NCBI GenBank assembly: GCA_943735955.1
Contig: OX030957.1
Location: forward strand, 6,379,301 to 6,443,300
Direction of reading: 5' to 3'
DNA: 64,000 bases
Source of the DNA: Piscicola geometra
Taxonomy: Eukaryota; Annelida; Clitellata; Hirudinida; Piscicolidae
The stretch's first letter is position 1. Every line of letters begins with the position of its first letter. Under the pieces are notes generated by a model, which worked only from the letters and a program-made list of their open reading frames with translations, had not been told where the DNA came from and searched no databases. Shown here piece after piece: positions 48,572 through 64,000 of the stretch. The position numbers and the translations under genes were made by a program.

Positions 48572-50396
48572 ATGAGAGAGAATAGCAGCCCGAAACCCTT
48601 TCGAAACTTCTACTGCAACAGCAACCAAGCGAAAAACCTGCATCATGGTAGCAAACGAAACAGTCAGCGATCTCAAATGGCGCAAAATGGAAAGATTTCT
48701 CAAAGAAACAACCACTCGTGCAGTTCCAGAAAGGTTTTCTCTCGACCATGCTACCGCAGATCACCTAACTTCAACGCTAACCACTGCCAACAAAATGTTC
48801 CGTTACGTTTATCTTCTTCTCGTTCCAAGAACAGTCCACGACGCTGCAGCTGTTCCCGCTTGTGTCAGAGGATGCTTTCGAAAGCCTGTATCAACGCCAA
48901 GCCCCCTGTCACCTTCAGTCTATGCAATTGTGGAGCAGAATGTGATGAAGAAAGTGACGACGATGATGACTTTTGTTGCTCACAAAAAATAGCGAGACCA
49001 TTTTGCATCAAGAGACCTTGTTCTCAGTGCAGTTGCGGTTGCCGTAGGATGTCGAACGGCTGCGGCAACAGCATTTGTAACACGCCTTCACTACCCTCGA
49101 TGCCCTCCTACAGCCCTTGCACTCTGTCCTCTTGTCCGTCTTCCCCCATGGGAAACGTTTCCATTCATTACTCGCCAAGCTTTGAAACGCCTTCTCCTCA
49201 GAGCCTGCCCTACATCCAGACAAATGATTCTAGATTTCCCTTACCTTTCATCAACCACGACCAATTCTCTTTCCCACAAACCTCCACTATGCAAAAGCAA
49301 TGTTTTCAACAGCCGTTTACTCCAACTCGACAACAAATCTCAACCAATTGTTTCAATAGCAGCTTTATACAATCACAGAACCATCCACCACAACAACATC
49401 CAGATGTGTATCAACAATCACAACAACCACAACATGCGCCACAACAACAACTATACCAGCCACCACACCATACAACACAGCATTCATCTTATCAACCACT
49501 ATATCAACAACCACAACTACAACAACAACTACAACCACAACTACAACAACAACCACAGCAACTACAATTACAACATCCAAACCCTCCCCCTCTATACCCA
49601 CCACAACAACTGAATCAGTCATCCAGCCAATCCCTGTTTCAAACCTCCGATCAAGCACTCTACCATCCATCCTATGCTAAATCCCTCCAACCACCTCCAA
49701 AACCACCACAGCGATACGCACCTCGACCACTAAGGGAAAAATTTCAAAACTTGGGCCACGGAATTAAAACCGGTTGCAAATCCTTTCTAGAAAACACTCA
49801 GCTTCGAGATTTGTTCGAGCCCTCTTCAGACTTCGTTAGGTGTCTCAACAGTGTCATCAGACAACAAGTCAAGCGTCATGTGACTCGACACGTGACCCAG
49901 GTGATGGCGCAGTCGCTGGATCTCATGTCCAACCATGCATCCCTCGATCGAACTAGGAGCATGCCAAGGTACCCAGGTAACCAAAGCAACAACTTGGGTT
50001 TTGATGGGCGTCAGGAGCAAAGAAATATACCACGAAAAAAATCATTCAAAACTCACTCTCCTAAACGAACTTTGAGTAAAAACTCTTTAGTCTCCGCTAC
50101 TGACAACACTACCGGTTAGTTTCGTGAAATAGGAATGAAAATTAAATCCCTATAAAACCAAATTATAAAAAAAATCAACTCATAAAATACTTGAATAGTT
50201 AAAAATACGCTATCCCAATTATCATCAGTTCTCAATTAAAACATTTAATTTACAATTATCTTTTCCAGGTACGACTTTTCTAGTGGATCCGGAAAACATG
50301 AGAGTTGAAATGATCATCAGGAAGAACCAAGAGCTGGATGCATATGAAGATCGGTCATTTCCCAAGGATTGGAGGCATGCTAGTGGAAATGAATAA
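48572..50396 (+). CDS. Cys-rich and Gln/Pro-rich protein, family not recognised
   Basis: Two exons, 48572-50114 and 50269-50396, joined phase 1 (GTTAGT donor, TTTTCCAG acceptor), 556 aa. Residues 1-90 are basic and Ser/Asn-rich. About 90-180 hold many Cys in close clusters (CNCGAECDEE, CSQCSCGCRR), unlike a zinc-finger spacing I can name. About 215-380 is a Gln/Pro/His/Tyr-rich tract of CAA/CCA codons. The next part is more complex and basic, with a likely amphipathic helix (FVRCLNSVIRQQVKRHVTRH). The end encoded by exon 2 is charged and non-repetitive (DPENMRVEMIIRKNQELDAY), which argues for real coding. No signal peptide or membrane helix. The first in-frame ATG was taken as start. Its 3' end converges on MTG2, 183 bp away, with AATAAA at 50553 inside the gap. 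Function unknown. Confidence 0.72.
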
Positions 50397-50579
50397 GAAT
50401 TAAACAACTCCCCAAATTTAATAACCGTATATAGAACACCTCTTGAGTTTTAATTGCTTTCAAACCCGATTCGCCAATACAGAAACAAAACTATATTACT
50501 TAGTAATTAAGAACAAAAGATTTTCTATTCAAAAAGATAATGTAATGATAATAATAAAAAGAAAAGACCAAAAAATCGA

Positions 50580-53425
50580 CTAAATAACAGAGTCGTACAT
50601 AGTTCTGATACACTCGATCAACGGTTCGACATGCATGTGTTTCTTGGCACTCAACGGAAGCACCTTCACACCAGTGCCCTCCAGTTCTCGCAACAAACGC
50701 TCATAGTTGTCAGAACTCATGGCAAGGTCCATCTTATTGGCGACCACCACATGCGGTTTTGAAGCCATGTCGCTCTGGTAGGAGTTCAATTCGTTCTTGA
50801 GGGCTTCGTATTGTCGTACGGTGTCTGAGTAGGAGGTGTCCAGCACAAAAACGAGGCTCTTGCACTGTTCCACGTGCCGAAGGAACGAAAAGCCGAGACC
50901 CCTGTTGCGTGAGGCTCCTTCGATCAGGCCTGGAATGTCCGCCACTGCATTGGTGTTCGTGTTCGTGTGTGCGTGCTTCAAGGTGTTGTTCGTATGTGGG
51001 TACTTTGACCAGTCATTTAAATCGCTATTTGTTTACAAATTCCACACAAATTGAGCATGCAAATTCGAGCTAGAGCAACTCTAAGTTATCGTACAGAACG
51101 GAATGTATCGAATAGTTGAGCGTATACATTTATAAGTTTATATTATATTTATTTATATTTATATTTATATGTTTCATGAACTGTATGATGATGGCAAGTT
51201 CATGCAATAGAGAAAGACCTGAGACTTGTTCATAATCGTCAAACTCCATAACTCCGATGTGTGGGAAGAGAGTAGTGAAAGGATAGGTGCCTGTTCATTA
51301 TTGTATTTTATTTCCTTTTATTTATTATTTTATTTATTTATTTATTTTATGTACCGATTTGTGGCTTGGCTCTGGTCAAACACCTCAAGAGAGAAGACTT
51401 GCCTGCATTTGGAAAGCCGATCTGAAAGTTATTCAGTTTGGTTTATAGTTTTTAACGGCTGATTAAATGATGATTATTCAGCTACTAGTTTATATTGCAG
51501 AAATTATTCAATTGTGGGAGTAACTTGTACACCAATCTAATAATGTAAGATTCCAGTATAAGCTAAAAAATGTCGCCTATAAAATAAAACACACACAAAT
51601 TTAACTTTGACATACTCAAAAAATTAAATTAAAAATACTCAAAAAGTGAAATCTCGATGCACCCATCAAATGGCATCTCCTCACCAGGCCAACATCAGAA
51701 CGTATTCTCAATTCCGCATAGTAAAGCCTCACCTCACCCACCCCTCCCTTCTCGTATGTGGACGGTGCTCTGTCGTGTTACATTTCATTATAATAATTAT
51801 ACTAAATTCCCTTTTTATATAGCGCCGGGCATACCATTTTACGCTATTACAGTAATACTACAGTATTGTTAGCATTTATGAAGTCTGCAGTTAAAACGAA
51901 GAATCAGACTATTTGCGTAAGACTTGATTAAGTAGTCAATACGCATAATGGAAATAAAAGTATATAAGAAGATAATCAATCAAAAATCAAGATATTCATT
52001 TTTATTAAAAAAAGTTATCATCCAATATTGCTAGCAATGCCACAAAGCACCTGTTTTCATTGCTGAGGAAAAAGTAGTTACCCTTGCCCCCTGCCCCTCC
52101 CCTCGCCCCCAGGAAGAGTTCGTTCTGCCTGCATCATCATCATCGTCATTATCATCGTCATCATCGTCATTATCATCGTCATCATCGTCATTATCATCGT
52201 CATCATCATCATCATCACCATCCTCTCAACCATCATCACCACCACCATTATCATCGTCATCATCATTAAAAAATACTGCATAAGCCTATCTCACCACCAA
52301 GAAATTTATTACAGAAAAAGACAATTTGAAGACATAGTGATGGTGATTGTGTGCCTACTTTTGAAGATCTGCTACGATGCCTCCCCCCTCATCTCTGAAG
52401 AATGTACCCACTGGAACCTGGTTTATGGGGGGTGTTGATATGTTGTAGTAGTGGTAGTAGTTTTAGTGTTGGTTTGAGTATTTATAGTTTTTAAACCTTT
52501 AATTGAAAATTTAAATTTTTTATATATTCAAAATAAAAACAGTAAAAAAGAATGAAATATAAGAATGAAATGACTAAACATTTTTTATAATTTTTTTAAA
52601 TGGTTATTAAAAAATAGAGAAAGCACCTTGACGACAGTGTGTTCAGCATTGGCGCCTGCCCGATGGTTGCCCATACCTCGATCTCCACTCCTGCCCTGGT
52701 AGATCGGGTAGACTTTGCCCAGTGAGGTGACTTTCTCGTCCGCTGAATTGGTCAAAGGAAAATGAATGGATTTGTGTTTGATTGAAGAAAGAACTCTAAT
52801 GAAGGTTAGATATTATGTTAAATAGAATCAAACTAATTAATCATTAATTATTTATAGATTATTAATTAAATATTGAGGTATATATAAGTAGAATTTTAAA
52901 AAGCCAAAGAAATATTACCCTGGAAAATGACGTGTCCTCCATTGCCTCCATCTCCTCCATCGGGACCTGCAAACTCCTTGCACCAGACGCTCAAGAGAGA
53001 CGAGCAGCCATCACCACCACTGCCCCCTGTCACTCTCACCCGCTTGAAGTCAACAAAGTGCTTCGCCTGGAATTAAAATAATCATTTATAATGTGGATAA
53101 AAGTATAACTTAAAATTAAATTTATTCAGTTTATATAAATATATTTTTCAAGACAAGTATAACAATATACACAAAAAAATATTTTCTTAATATTTTAATA
53201 TAAAGTAAACTTTCATTTTCCATGAATTAATTAATCCCGTTATATATTTCTAGAATACTTACAATGTAATTATTACATCAAGAAAACCAAACCAACCAGT
53301 GCTTTTTCAGACTGCAATTTTACTTTTTTTATCAGTTGTACTTTTTTACTATAAAAAATAAAACAAATATTCTTCAATAATTTGCTAATGTTGCATTCTA
53401 AAATATGAGATTTAATTAATAACAT
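50580..53425 (-). CDS. MTG2: Mitochondrial ribosome-associated GTPase 2 (Obg family)
   Basis: Complete nine-exon gene, 372 aa: 53425-53297, 53066-52919, 52742-52627, 52417-52359, 52128-52051, 51769-51685, 51421-51355, 51290-51219, 50944-50580. Exon 1 is basic and hydrophobic without acidic clusters except one Glu, as expected of a mitochondrial presequence, and an in-frame TAA lies 3 codons upstream of its ATG. The Obg glycine-rich domain follows (RVTGGSGGDGC, GPDGGDGGNGGHV, GGAGGKGN). The GTPase has G1 GFPNAGKSS (207-215), G2 YPFTTL (230-235), G3 DIPG (254-257), G4 NKMD and G5 SAK. RGLGFSFLRHVEQC matches GTPBP5/MTG2 better than GTPBP10. Known: MTG2 acts in the last steps of mitochondrial large-subunit (mt-LSU) assembly. 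It shares a short divergent promoter region with the glutaredoxin-like gene. Confidence 0.93.
52130..52266 (+). repeat. (ATC)n-type tract in MTG2 intron 4
   Basis: ATC/GTC/ACC triplets with a higher-order unit (cgtcattatcatcgtcatcat). On the coding strand it is (GAT)n running straight into the exon 5 acceptor ATGATGCAG at 52130-52129. Confidence 0.94.
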
Positions 53426-53714
53426 TTTTTATTTTAAGTTACCATTTAAATGGAAAAGGTAAGCTAGGTCATAAATCATTTTATATATAAAATTTGTAAT
53501 TATCTAAATATGTTTTCATTAATTTCCATGGAAACTCAATAGTTGTATTTAAAAAATAAACTTAATATAAAGGTTTCAAAGTAATTTTGAAGATTATTTA
53601 GATTAACGCCACTTTAAAAATACATATTCTAATCCATTGTAGTTTTTTATGTTTTATATTTCACAAAATTCATTAATATTTTTCACAGAATAGAATCATT
53701 CCATAACTTTCAAA
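53426..53714. promoter_or_regulatory. Divergent promoter region between MTG2 and the glutaredoxin-like gene
   Basis: The two ATGs are 289 bp apart and face away from each other. The DNA is AT-rich with no clear TATA box at a canonical distance on either side. It is inferred to hold both promoters and both 5' UTRs. Confidence 0.5.
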
Positions 53715-54469
53715 ATGAATGAAGAAAACGCAATAAATTCATTAAGAACCAAGAAGGAATGTTTAAAAAGCCACCCATTAAACTTCAAGGTGAACTCTCT
53801 GAACCTGAACAGCACCTTGGACTTCATTGACGCTAAGATAAAACAGAGAAGCATCATGGTGTTTGCCAAGTCCTACTCCCCAGAGTGCAAGATCGTCATC
53901 AGCATCCTCAAGGAACACAACCTCATCAAAAACTTCGAAGTTTTTTCCTTTTGTTAATTCGAATGTTAGGCGTGAATTAAATGTTTAAAGAGTTTAAGAA
54001 CCACTGACTTGGAAAACACAAAATGAAATGTATAAGAATAATAGATATAAATGCCATTCATTTAACACCGTTCTTGAAGGTTTGCAACATAGAAAAGAGA
54101 CAAGACTGTGATCTGATGGAGGCTTACTTGCGCAAGCTGTGTGGCACATCTGCTTTTCAAGTGGATGAGAGAAGGGAGATTATCGAAATCGAATTTATTT
54201 ATTAAACAATTTAAAACCACAAATTAATGATAATTTTGCATTAATTACAGTTGTTTACTTTGGCGTTATATTGAATAAACATCATATAAACATCATAATC
54301 ATCACACAAGGTGCCCTTGATCTTCATCGAGTCAGAGTACTATGGCGGCTTCAAGGAGGTGATGAGGGACCACGAAGACAACCAGCTCTGGCATCTCCTC
54401 AACAAGAAACACTTGATCACTTCGAGATTCGAAGCAAACACCAGCTCGGTGATCGTCCATTTTGAGTGA
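53715..54469 (+). CDS. Glutaredoxin-fold protein with SPEC instead of CPxC
   Basis: Three exons, 53715-53939, 54080-54160, 54311-54469, phase 0 junctions, 154 aa. About 45 N-terminal residues precede the fold. The core aligns with glutaredoxins: SIMVFAKSYSPECKIVISIL (strand 1, active site, helix 1), NIEKRQDCDLMEAYLRKLCG (helix 2 region with the Asp-Cys-Asp/Glu pattern), VPLIFIESEYYGG (cis-Pro 104 after Val, then the GG turn). The active site is Ser55-Pro56-Glu57-Cys58: the nucleophilic first Cys of CPYC is Ser while the second Cys remains. Known: glutaredoxins attack mixed disulfides with the first Cys, so normal thiol-transferase chemistry would be lost. The C-terminal 30 residues after helix 4 are unusual (SRFEANTSSVIVHFE). 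Alternatives: a scaffold or iron-sulfur related role, or a protein using Cys58. No thioredoxin-reductase domain follows, so it is not TGR. Confidence 0.8.
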
Positions 54470-57017
54470 ACTGTAGTTCTCGTGCATAGGAGCTTACGAG
54501 ACGGTCGAAGTAGAAGAAAGAGTTGGGTGGGAAGAACTTATTAATTAAGGTGACGGCAATAAGATGCCACAATGATTATATAAAATCAATAAAAATCCTT
54601 AAACGCTTTTAAATATTTATTAAACAGAAAATTTGCTTCTCTTAATAATAAGTATCATCTACTAAACGATGATTTTATATTCATCAAAATTTGTTTAAAT
54701 AATATTTGTATTTTACAGTTTTGCTTATCACATTTTTTTTCATTACACGCTATTATCATTGCTTTATTTAATAAATGACAGAATATCGTTTATAAAAGAG
54801 ACCTTTCTAGATTTCATAGCATTTGTTCCTATAATGGAATGGTGTGATTTTCTTTAAAAATTGCATAATTAATTTCCAAGAGAATGTGCTCAGAAACTCG
54901 TTTATACATTCGAGAAATTGCTTATACTTTAGAAGTATAAATTAATAAAAGCGGTTGTATAATAATTTTATTCGTTCTTGTTTCATTATGTAAAAATAAA
55001 AAGTAAAATATTTATTCATTATCGTATGGTAGAAAACTAATAGATTTATACAGAAAAACGATAACCCGTTAAAAAGCGTGTGTTCTCCAGTCCAGTACAG
55101 GTATCGCATACAATTAGGAATATCGTACAAAAAGATATCAGTGCATATTCTAACTATTGAATAAAATACATTCATTATTATTTAAAGACCACTTTATCGA
55201 AATTTTCTCATATGTACCTGTAATTAGGGGTTCAATTAGGTTTGTAAAAGAAGGATTGCATGGGAAACTTGAAGGTATGAATGTATGGATAAAATTTCAT
55301 TTACTGAATAGTTTTGAAAGTATTTTATCAATTTTTGAAGAATGAAAATTTACTATAGATAACATAAAATTTAAACAATTAAAGTTGATTATGTAGTCTA
55401 AGAAACGGTTTATAGGAGTTACTGTGGCTTCAATAGAGGTTTGAATTTTTATATTTAAAAAAACACGTTTAAAATATATAAACTATAAAAAAATCCATTA
55501 AACGACTCAAAAACATCTCTCCTTTATTGAGCTTCGAATGTAATGTTTATTTGAGCAAAGTTCCTTCAGCGTCAAAAAGTGAAGGATATTAAATCAGTAG
55601 ACGAACACTCAAAGCATAAATCAGAGCAAACTAAGAGACCGAATTTGTATGGAGCATGCCATCCAAAGACGTAGATCGTCGTCTGTAGGTAGGTTTGCAC
55701 GACGTCCCCAACACCTTTCAGACTCGCTACTTGATTTATTCATATTTAATTTATTTAAATATCAATTGATTTCGAATATTCTTGTAAATAAATTTTTTAA
55801 ACGAATATTTTGGTAATTAACGTTTTTGAAAAGTATGGGAAAAACAAAGTCATTAAAAAGTAATTAAACTAGACCTTGCGTATTCATGTCAAGTTTATAA
55901 GCCTATAAAATCATCAGTGCCAGTCAACCATTCTTATAATAATATGTATAATGATACTTTTAAATAGAATTTAAAGATGATAATCTGAATAATTTATTTA
56001 GGCGCCCTAGATGCACTCTAAGTAAGCGATAAGCATGCAGAAATAAAATGGGAGGCGAAGAGAATTATTTGGAAGCAAGATTAGCAATTTTTAGAGTATT
56101 CAAAACTCTTCGAAAAAATGTAATTAGGTCTATCGATACAATTCATTTTATAAGACAACAACAAAGTGTTTAAAAAGTTTAAAGTAAAGTTTTAAAATTT
56201 TTAGTTTTCCATTTTTTGCTATTTAGAGGAAAATAAAGACTTGGACTTTTTCAACAAAAATGTATGTATGAATAACTTCTTAAATTCGATTGATAGTCCA
56301 GAGAGATTCTGCGATCTGAAACCTGTAAGTTATAGGCTAAGCCTATGATGAAATTATATTATTATTATTTAGTATTCCTTGAAATATTATTTATTTTAAT
56401 AATTAAAAATACATTTAGATGCGACTTCTACCTTGATTATATAACCATCTGATGTTATGTTTACAAGTTTAAGCTAACAAATTATCATTCTTACCGTAAA
56501 ATATAAAAGGGTCGCATCAAAGGTGTGAAAGCAAAACATTAAATCAAAATGTTGATTTAATGTTACCTTTTTTCTGTGTTACTAAACATCAACAACATTA
56601 TAAATACAATATAAATAGCTAACAAAATATGGATAATATTTTTAATTTGAGAAAAATTATAAAAAACAATGTTTTATTTAATTAAAGCTTGAAAATTACA
56701 TTCGGGGTTTAAACAAAAACCGAGAAACTTGCATTTTTAAATTCATATTCTTTTTACAAGTTGCTTTTGATCATAAACATCTCAATTCTCTTATCTCATT
56801 TTATATTGTTTCTGAAAATCTACCGATAGTTTAAAGCTCCACCTCGCAACTTTTCTTTCAAAACCTGCATGGTCTCAGACATGTTTTTCGTCTACGAAGG
56901 GATGGCGAAAGACACAAAGCTCGAGACAAAGTAAACGTTTGTAGTTAGACAACATGCGCTTCTGAGAAGACGTCGTTATTGAAGCGAGATGTGTGGTGTA
57001 GAGACTCTAGAGTTGGT

Positions 57018-57025
57018 TATAAATA
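57018..57025 (+). promoter_or_regulatory. Possible TATA box (arginase upstream region)
   Basis: TATAAATA in a local GC-richer setting, 1.65 kb before the arginase ATG. A start near 57048 and splicing from the GTGAGT donor at 57834 to an acceptor just before 58670 would link it to arginase. No clear initiator was found. Confidence 0.28.
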
Positions 57026-57371
57026 CCGAGATACCTGTCTGAGATAATCTCTAGTGCTCTACAAGAAGAAAATTTTTGAAGAGCTTGGTTATTTCTTTTA
57101 AGTTTACGTTTCTTTTAGAGTTACAAAAACTTTTTCACTTATTTTTTTTGGAGAAGGTTACCAAAAATATAGTGACATTTTTTAAACTGTCATTCATCTC
57201 ATTTTAATATCTAAATTTAACACAACAGTAACTCTAATGACATCAAGACACTACCTAAGGTTTATTATAAAATAAGTCATTTATAATCAATTAAGTTAAT
57301 TACAATTTATTATAATGAAATATAAATAAGAAAGAATATACTGCTCAAACCATCATCGATTGCAGCCCAAC

Positions 57372-57405
57372 TGACCTTTGTACTTGCTGAACTGACCTTT
57401 GAACC
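57372..57405 (-). promoter_or_regulatory. Tandem DR1-like nuclear-receptor sites
   Basis: TGACCTTTGTACT (57372-57384) and TGACCTTTGAACC (57393-57405) lie 21 bp apart. Read on the other strand each gives a TCAAAGGTCA-like or DR1-like site, the type bound by HNF4/RXR receptors. They are 1.27 kb upstream of the arginase ATG. Confidence 0.35.
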
Positions 57406-58669
57406 TTCGCTCTCCCTAAAAAGAGAAGTTCCCTTTTTTGTTTTTTTCTAAATTGTAAAGTTGGCTTGAATAGCTTTTTTGATGTGATTTTAGGTTTGAA
57501 TATTGTTTTAAGAGTCTACATTTATGAGATGTTGGCTCGTTGGAAATATACCTTTTTAGAGCTCAGAGTATTTTATTTTGTTACATTGTAACTTATTTTC
57601 ATATAAATATAACTCGAACTAGTTTAAAAAGTGTTATTCAATGAATTTCTTTTTTATTCGCCTTTTAAAAATCAAAATAAAAAAGTACTGTTGTAAAATA
57701 ATTCTTTTAGTTTCAAAATTGAGTTTCTTTTTATAAAGGATAAAATTAATTTTTCAGATTCAACTAGGCATTTGTAGAAAAACTTAAGGTTGAACGCAGA
57801 ACTATAAAATTGTCTAGAAAAGAAAAAAAAAAGGTGAGTGATACTTTCAACTATTTTGAATACTGAAATATAGTTTACAGAATGTTTGAATTTTAGAAAA
57901 AAATATTTTTTTGTTTTTTATATAATTAAATATAGACCATGGCAAGCGAATTACTCGGTCAAATTTCTGTCTAACTTATTTTATTTTAGAGTAAGATGTC
58001 AAAAATACTCCAGGTGTAGTTTAAGAGTAATAAAATCTCATTTTAAAGCAACTAGAAGTTTTTTTAAATGCAAAAATAATAATACAAACGGAATTTTTTT
58101 TGCAAATTACAAAAATAAAACGTAAACTTTAATTTCTAGAAGCTACAAATATTTTTCATGAAGTATCATTTTATGTTTTTGAAAAGAATTTATTAAATAC
58201 ACTAATTCTTTCACGTAGAGGGCTTTCAACTCCCTCGAATCCTTTTTCCACGTTCTGTTTCATTGGCCTCAGGTTCAAAAGCGTTTTTTCATTTGAAAAC
58301 TGAAAAAAGCGACGCTCATATATAAAATCACTATTATATATTTAAAAAAGTCATTGAAAAAAATTCTTATTTAAAAAATTTACAAATTTCTAGTGCGTTT
58401 TATATATAAATTTTTTTTCTCTAACAATTCGCTGACCAGGGTGTTAAATAAATTTGGTAAAAGAGTATAATTTGGGAGCTGGAGGCTTGTTAAGTTTACC
58501 AAAGACTTTCTCGCCTTTGGAATGTTAATTCAAATGTAATAATTCATATGGATGATTAACTCATGATCTTTTTGAATTTTTAAAATTAGTTTATTTTTTC
58601 TCAAAATAAAAAGTAAGATAAGTCAAGTAATAATTAGTATTTTGATGCGCGAACGGACATTCCGCCAGC

Positions 58670-62822
<4,153 letters not shown>

Positions 62823-63193
62823 AATGTATAGCCTTGAGTTAGAACAACCAGTGGTGTCTCAGTGCAAGAATGAAGTGCTTTCAAATTTTTTTTTGATTTT
62901 TCAAGTTGATTTCAATTATTGTTTTTAGTTTCACATACTTAACTATTTGTAAATTTGGCCCATACCAGGTTCATATTTCCAAACTGTTCTGTAGCCAGCT
63001 GCAAAGCGGCAAATGTTTTCATTGAGAATTATTCTCAAAAATATATCATCAAACTTTCACATTTAGAAATCATAATAAAAAATTTTCTTTTGTTGCATTC
63101 ACGACACTTGATGCAAAATTAAATAAATCAGCCTTGGACTTAATAAGATTAATTTTTTAAACTTTGCCAATATGGCAGCTGTTAACCAAAAAA

Positions 63194-63237
63194 CCTTGGG
63201 CGATAGGCCATGCTGGCCCTAGAGTCTAGGCCCAAGG
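63194..63237. repeat. GC-rich hairpin after arginase
   Basis: CCTTGGGC (63194-63201) pairs perfectly with GCCCAAGG (63230-63237). Inside it lies a second near-palindrome, CCTAGAGTCTAGG. The GC content contrasts strongly with the flanks, which suggests a piece of a mobile element or a structured RNA. Confidence 0.6.
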
Positions 63238-63493
63238 CGTTAAAATAAGTAGAAATAATTCAAAGGGAAACAAACATTTTAATTTTCAATATTTAATAAT
63301 ACAAAAATTATGGAAGAATAATGTGTTGAAAGGCTTAATGTGAATAATGTCAAATAAAAGCGTGAGTGGTCATCGTCGTCATTTACATTTATAGACAGAA
63401 ATCAACGATCTTTAAAACAAAACTACCAAACAAAGAATGGTAGTTTGAACTGTAAAATTGAAAACAGCCAAATGTGTCTAACTTACTTCTTAG

Positions 63494-63630
63494 CCATCAT
63501 CATCTTCATCATCATCATCATCATCATCATCATTCATCATCATCATCATCATTATCATCATCATGGTCATCATCATTCATCATGGTCATCATCATCATCA
63601 TGGTCATCATCAGCAATCATACTCAAACAC
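63494..63630 (+). repeat. (ATC)n microsatellite
   Basis: ATC triplets with CATGGTC interruptions. Poly-His frames across it are artefacts. Confidence 0.95.
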
Positions 63631-64000
63631 TTTCAAAACTGATAAATAATTAATTAAATGGACAATTGTAGTTTTAATCACGCAGTCAGTAATTAAAATT
63701 TTATTGGTTGATGAGAAAACCATATGTAATAAGTTATTACTAATAACTTATATACAAAAACGACAAACTGATAAAAATAGGAATCATAAATAAAAATTTA
63801 TTTTAAATAAACAAAAAAGATTTAAATGATGAATAATATATCGAGAAAAAATGTATTGGTCCTTCAGTAATTAATTGAAGTAATGGTAATAATAATAGAA
63901 TTAATATTAATATTATTCGAAGTGTTAGTAATATTAATAGTAATATAAGTAATAGTAATAGTAATCGAAGTAATAGTAATATAAGTAATAGTAATAGTAA

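Larger units (their letters stand above)
54470..58669. other. AT-rich intergenic DNA upstream of arginase
   Basis: No coding exon was recognised. AATAAA-type signals for the glutaredoxin-like gene lie near 54585. GC-richer patches occur at 55560-55720 and 56830-57060. A strong donor-like AAG/GTGAGT at 57834 could end a noncoding first exon of arginase; this is a guess. Confidence 0.45.
62823..64000. other. 3' flank of arginase, repeat-rich, no gene
   Basis: AATAAA overlaps the arginase stop (62818-62823) and recurs near 63067. Beyond are a GC-rich hairpin, an ATC microsatellite and, from about 63880 to the window end, impure AATAGT repeats. No exon was recognised. Confidence 0.55.

Noticed and set aside
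53715..58669. Thioredoxin-glutathione reductase gene starting with the glutaredoxin exons
   Set aside because: The glutaredoxin-like frame closes at 54469 and no FAD/NADPH reductase motifs follow.

Overview
This 64 kb window is animal nuclear DNA. It is very AT-rich (the intergenic DNA especially), its genes are split by GT-AG introns, and the protein set is metazoan: multi-CUB membrane protein, TRIM RING/B-box protein, SUEL lectin-domain receptor, PRPF31, MTG2, arginase. The phylum is not resolved. A small-genome invertebrate such as a crustacean or flatworm fits, and the arginase lacks the long insertion I recall from schistosome arginase, but this is weak evidence. There is no operon, ribosome-binding site or CRISPR array.

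Layout. 2.8-5.9 kb: 3' part of a multi-CUB membrane protein gene (+), tail to tail with a TRIM-type gene (-, 6.06-9.87 kb). 11.6-12.3 kb: single-pass membrane protein exon of unknown family (-). 17.5-18.0 kb: long (TG)n. 18.3-20.65 kb: a four-exon gene (+) for a secreted protein with six histidine-rich repeats, family not recognised. 24.4-40.07 kb: a 15 kb gene (+) with a TATA/Inr promoter, encoding signal peptide, SUEL lectin domain, CUB-like and Cys-rich ectodomain, one membrane helix and a repeat-bearing tail. Its 10.8 kb second intron carries a hAT transposon with intact 8-bp target duplication and a non-LTR reverse-transcriptase relict. 40.4 kb: an orphan terminal exon. 42.2-47.2 kb: complete 15-exon PRPF31 (-). 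47.6-48.0 kb: tRNA-like SINE. 48.6-50.4 kb: Cys-rich and Gln/Pro-rich protein of unknown family (+). 50.6-53.4 kb: complete nine-exon MTG2 (-), sharing a 289-bp divergent promoter with a glutaredoxin-fold gene (+, 53.7-54.5 kb) whose first active-site Cys is Ser. 58.7-62.8 kb: complete 11-exon arginase (+).

All exon chains given were assembled by reading splice sites and checking that phases join. PRPF31 (461 aa), MTG2 (372 aa), arginase (318 aa), the glutaredoxin-like protein (154 aa) and the SUEL receptor (533 aa) each close in frame from ATG to stop.

The most striking pattern is not a gene but the introns. In PRPF31, MTG2, arginase and the SUEL gene, simple repeats sit directly against splice sites with a polarity: GT-type repeats grow from donors, CA-, CCA- and ATC-type repeats run into acceptors. 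Arginase intron 3 is practically pure (ACT)n, 666 nt long, a multiple of three and free of stops, so exon 3, intron and exon 4 form one reading frame. A PRPF31 intron contains a 29-bp exact copy of its own exon end plus donor site. The hAT element adds G-quadruplex-type arrays at both ends, on the same strand.
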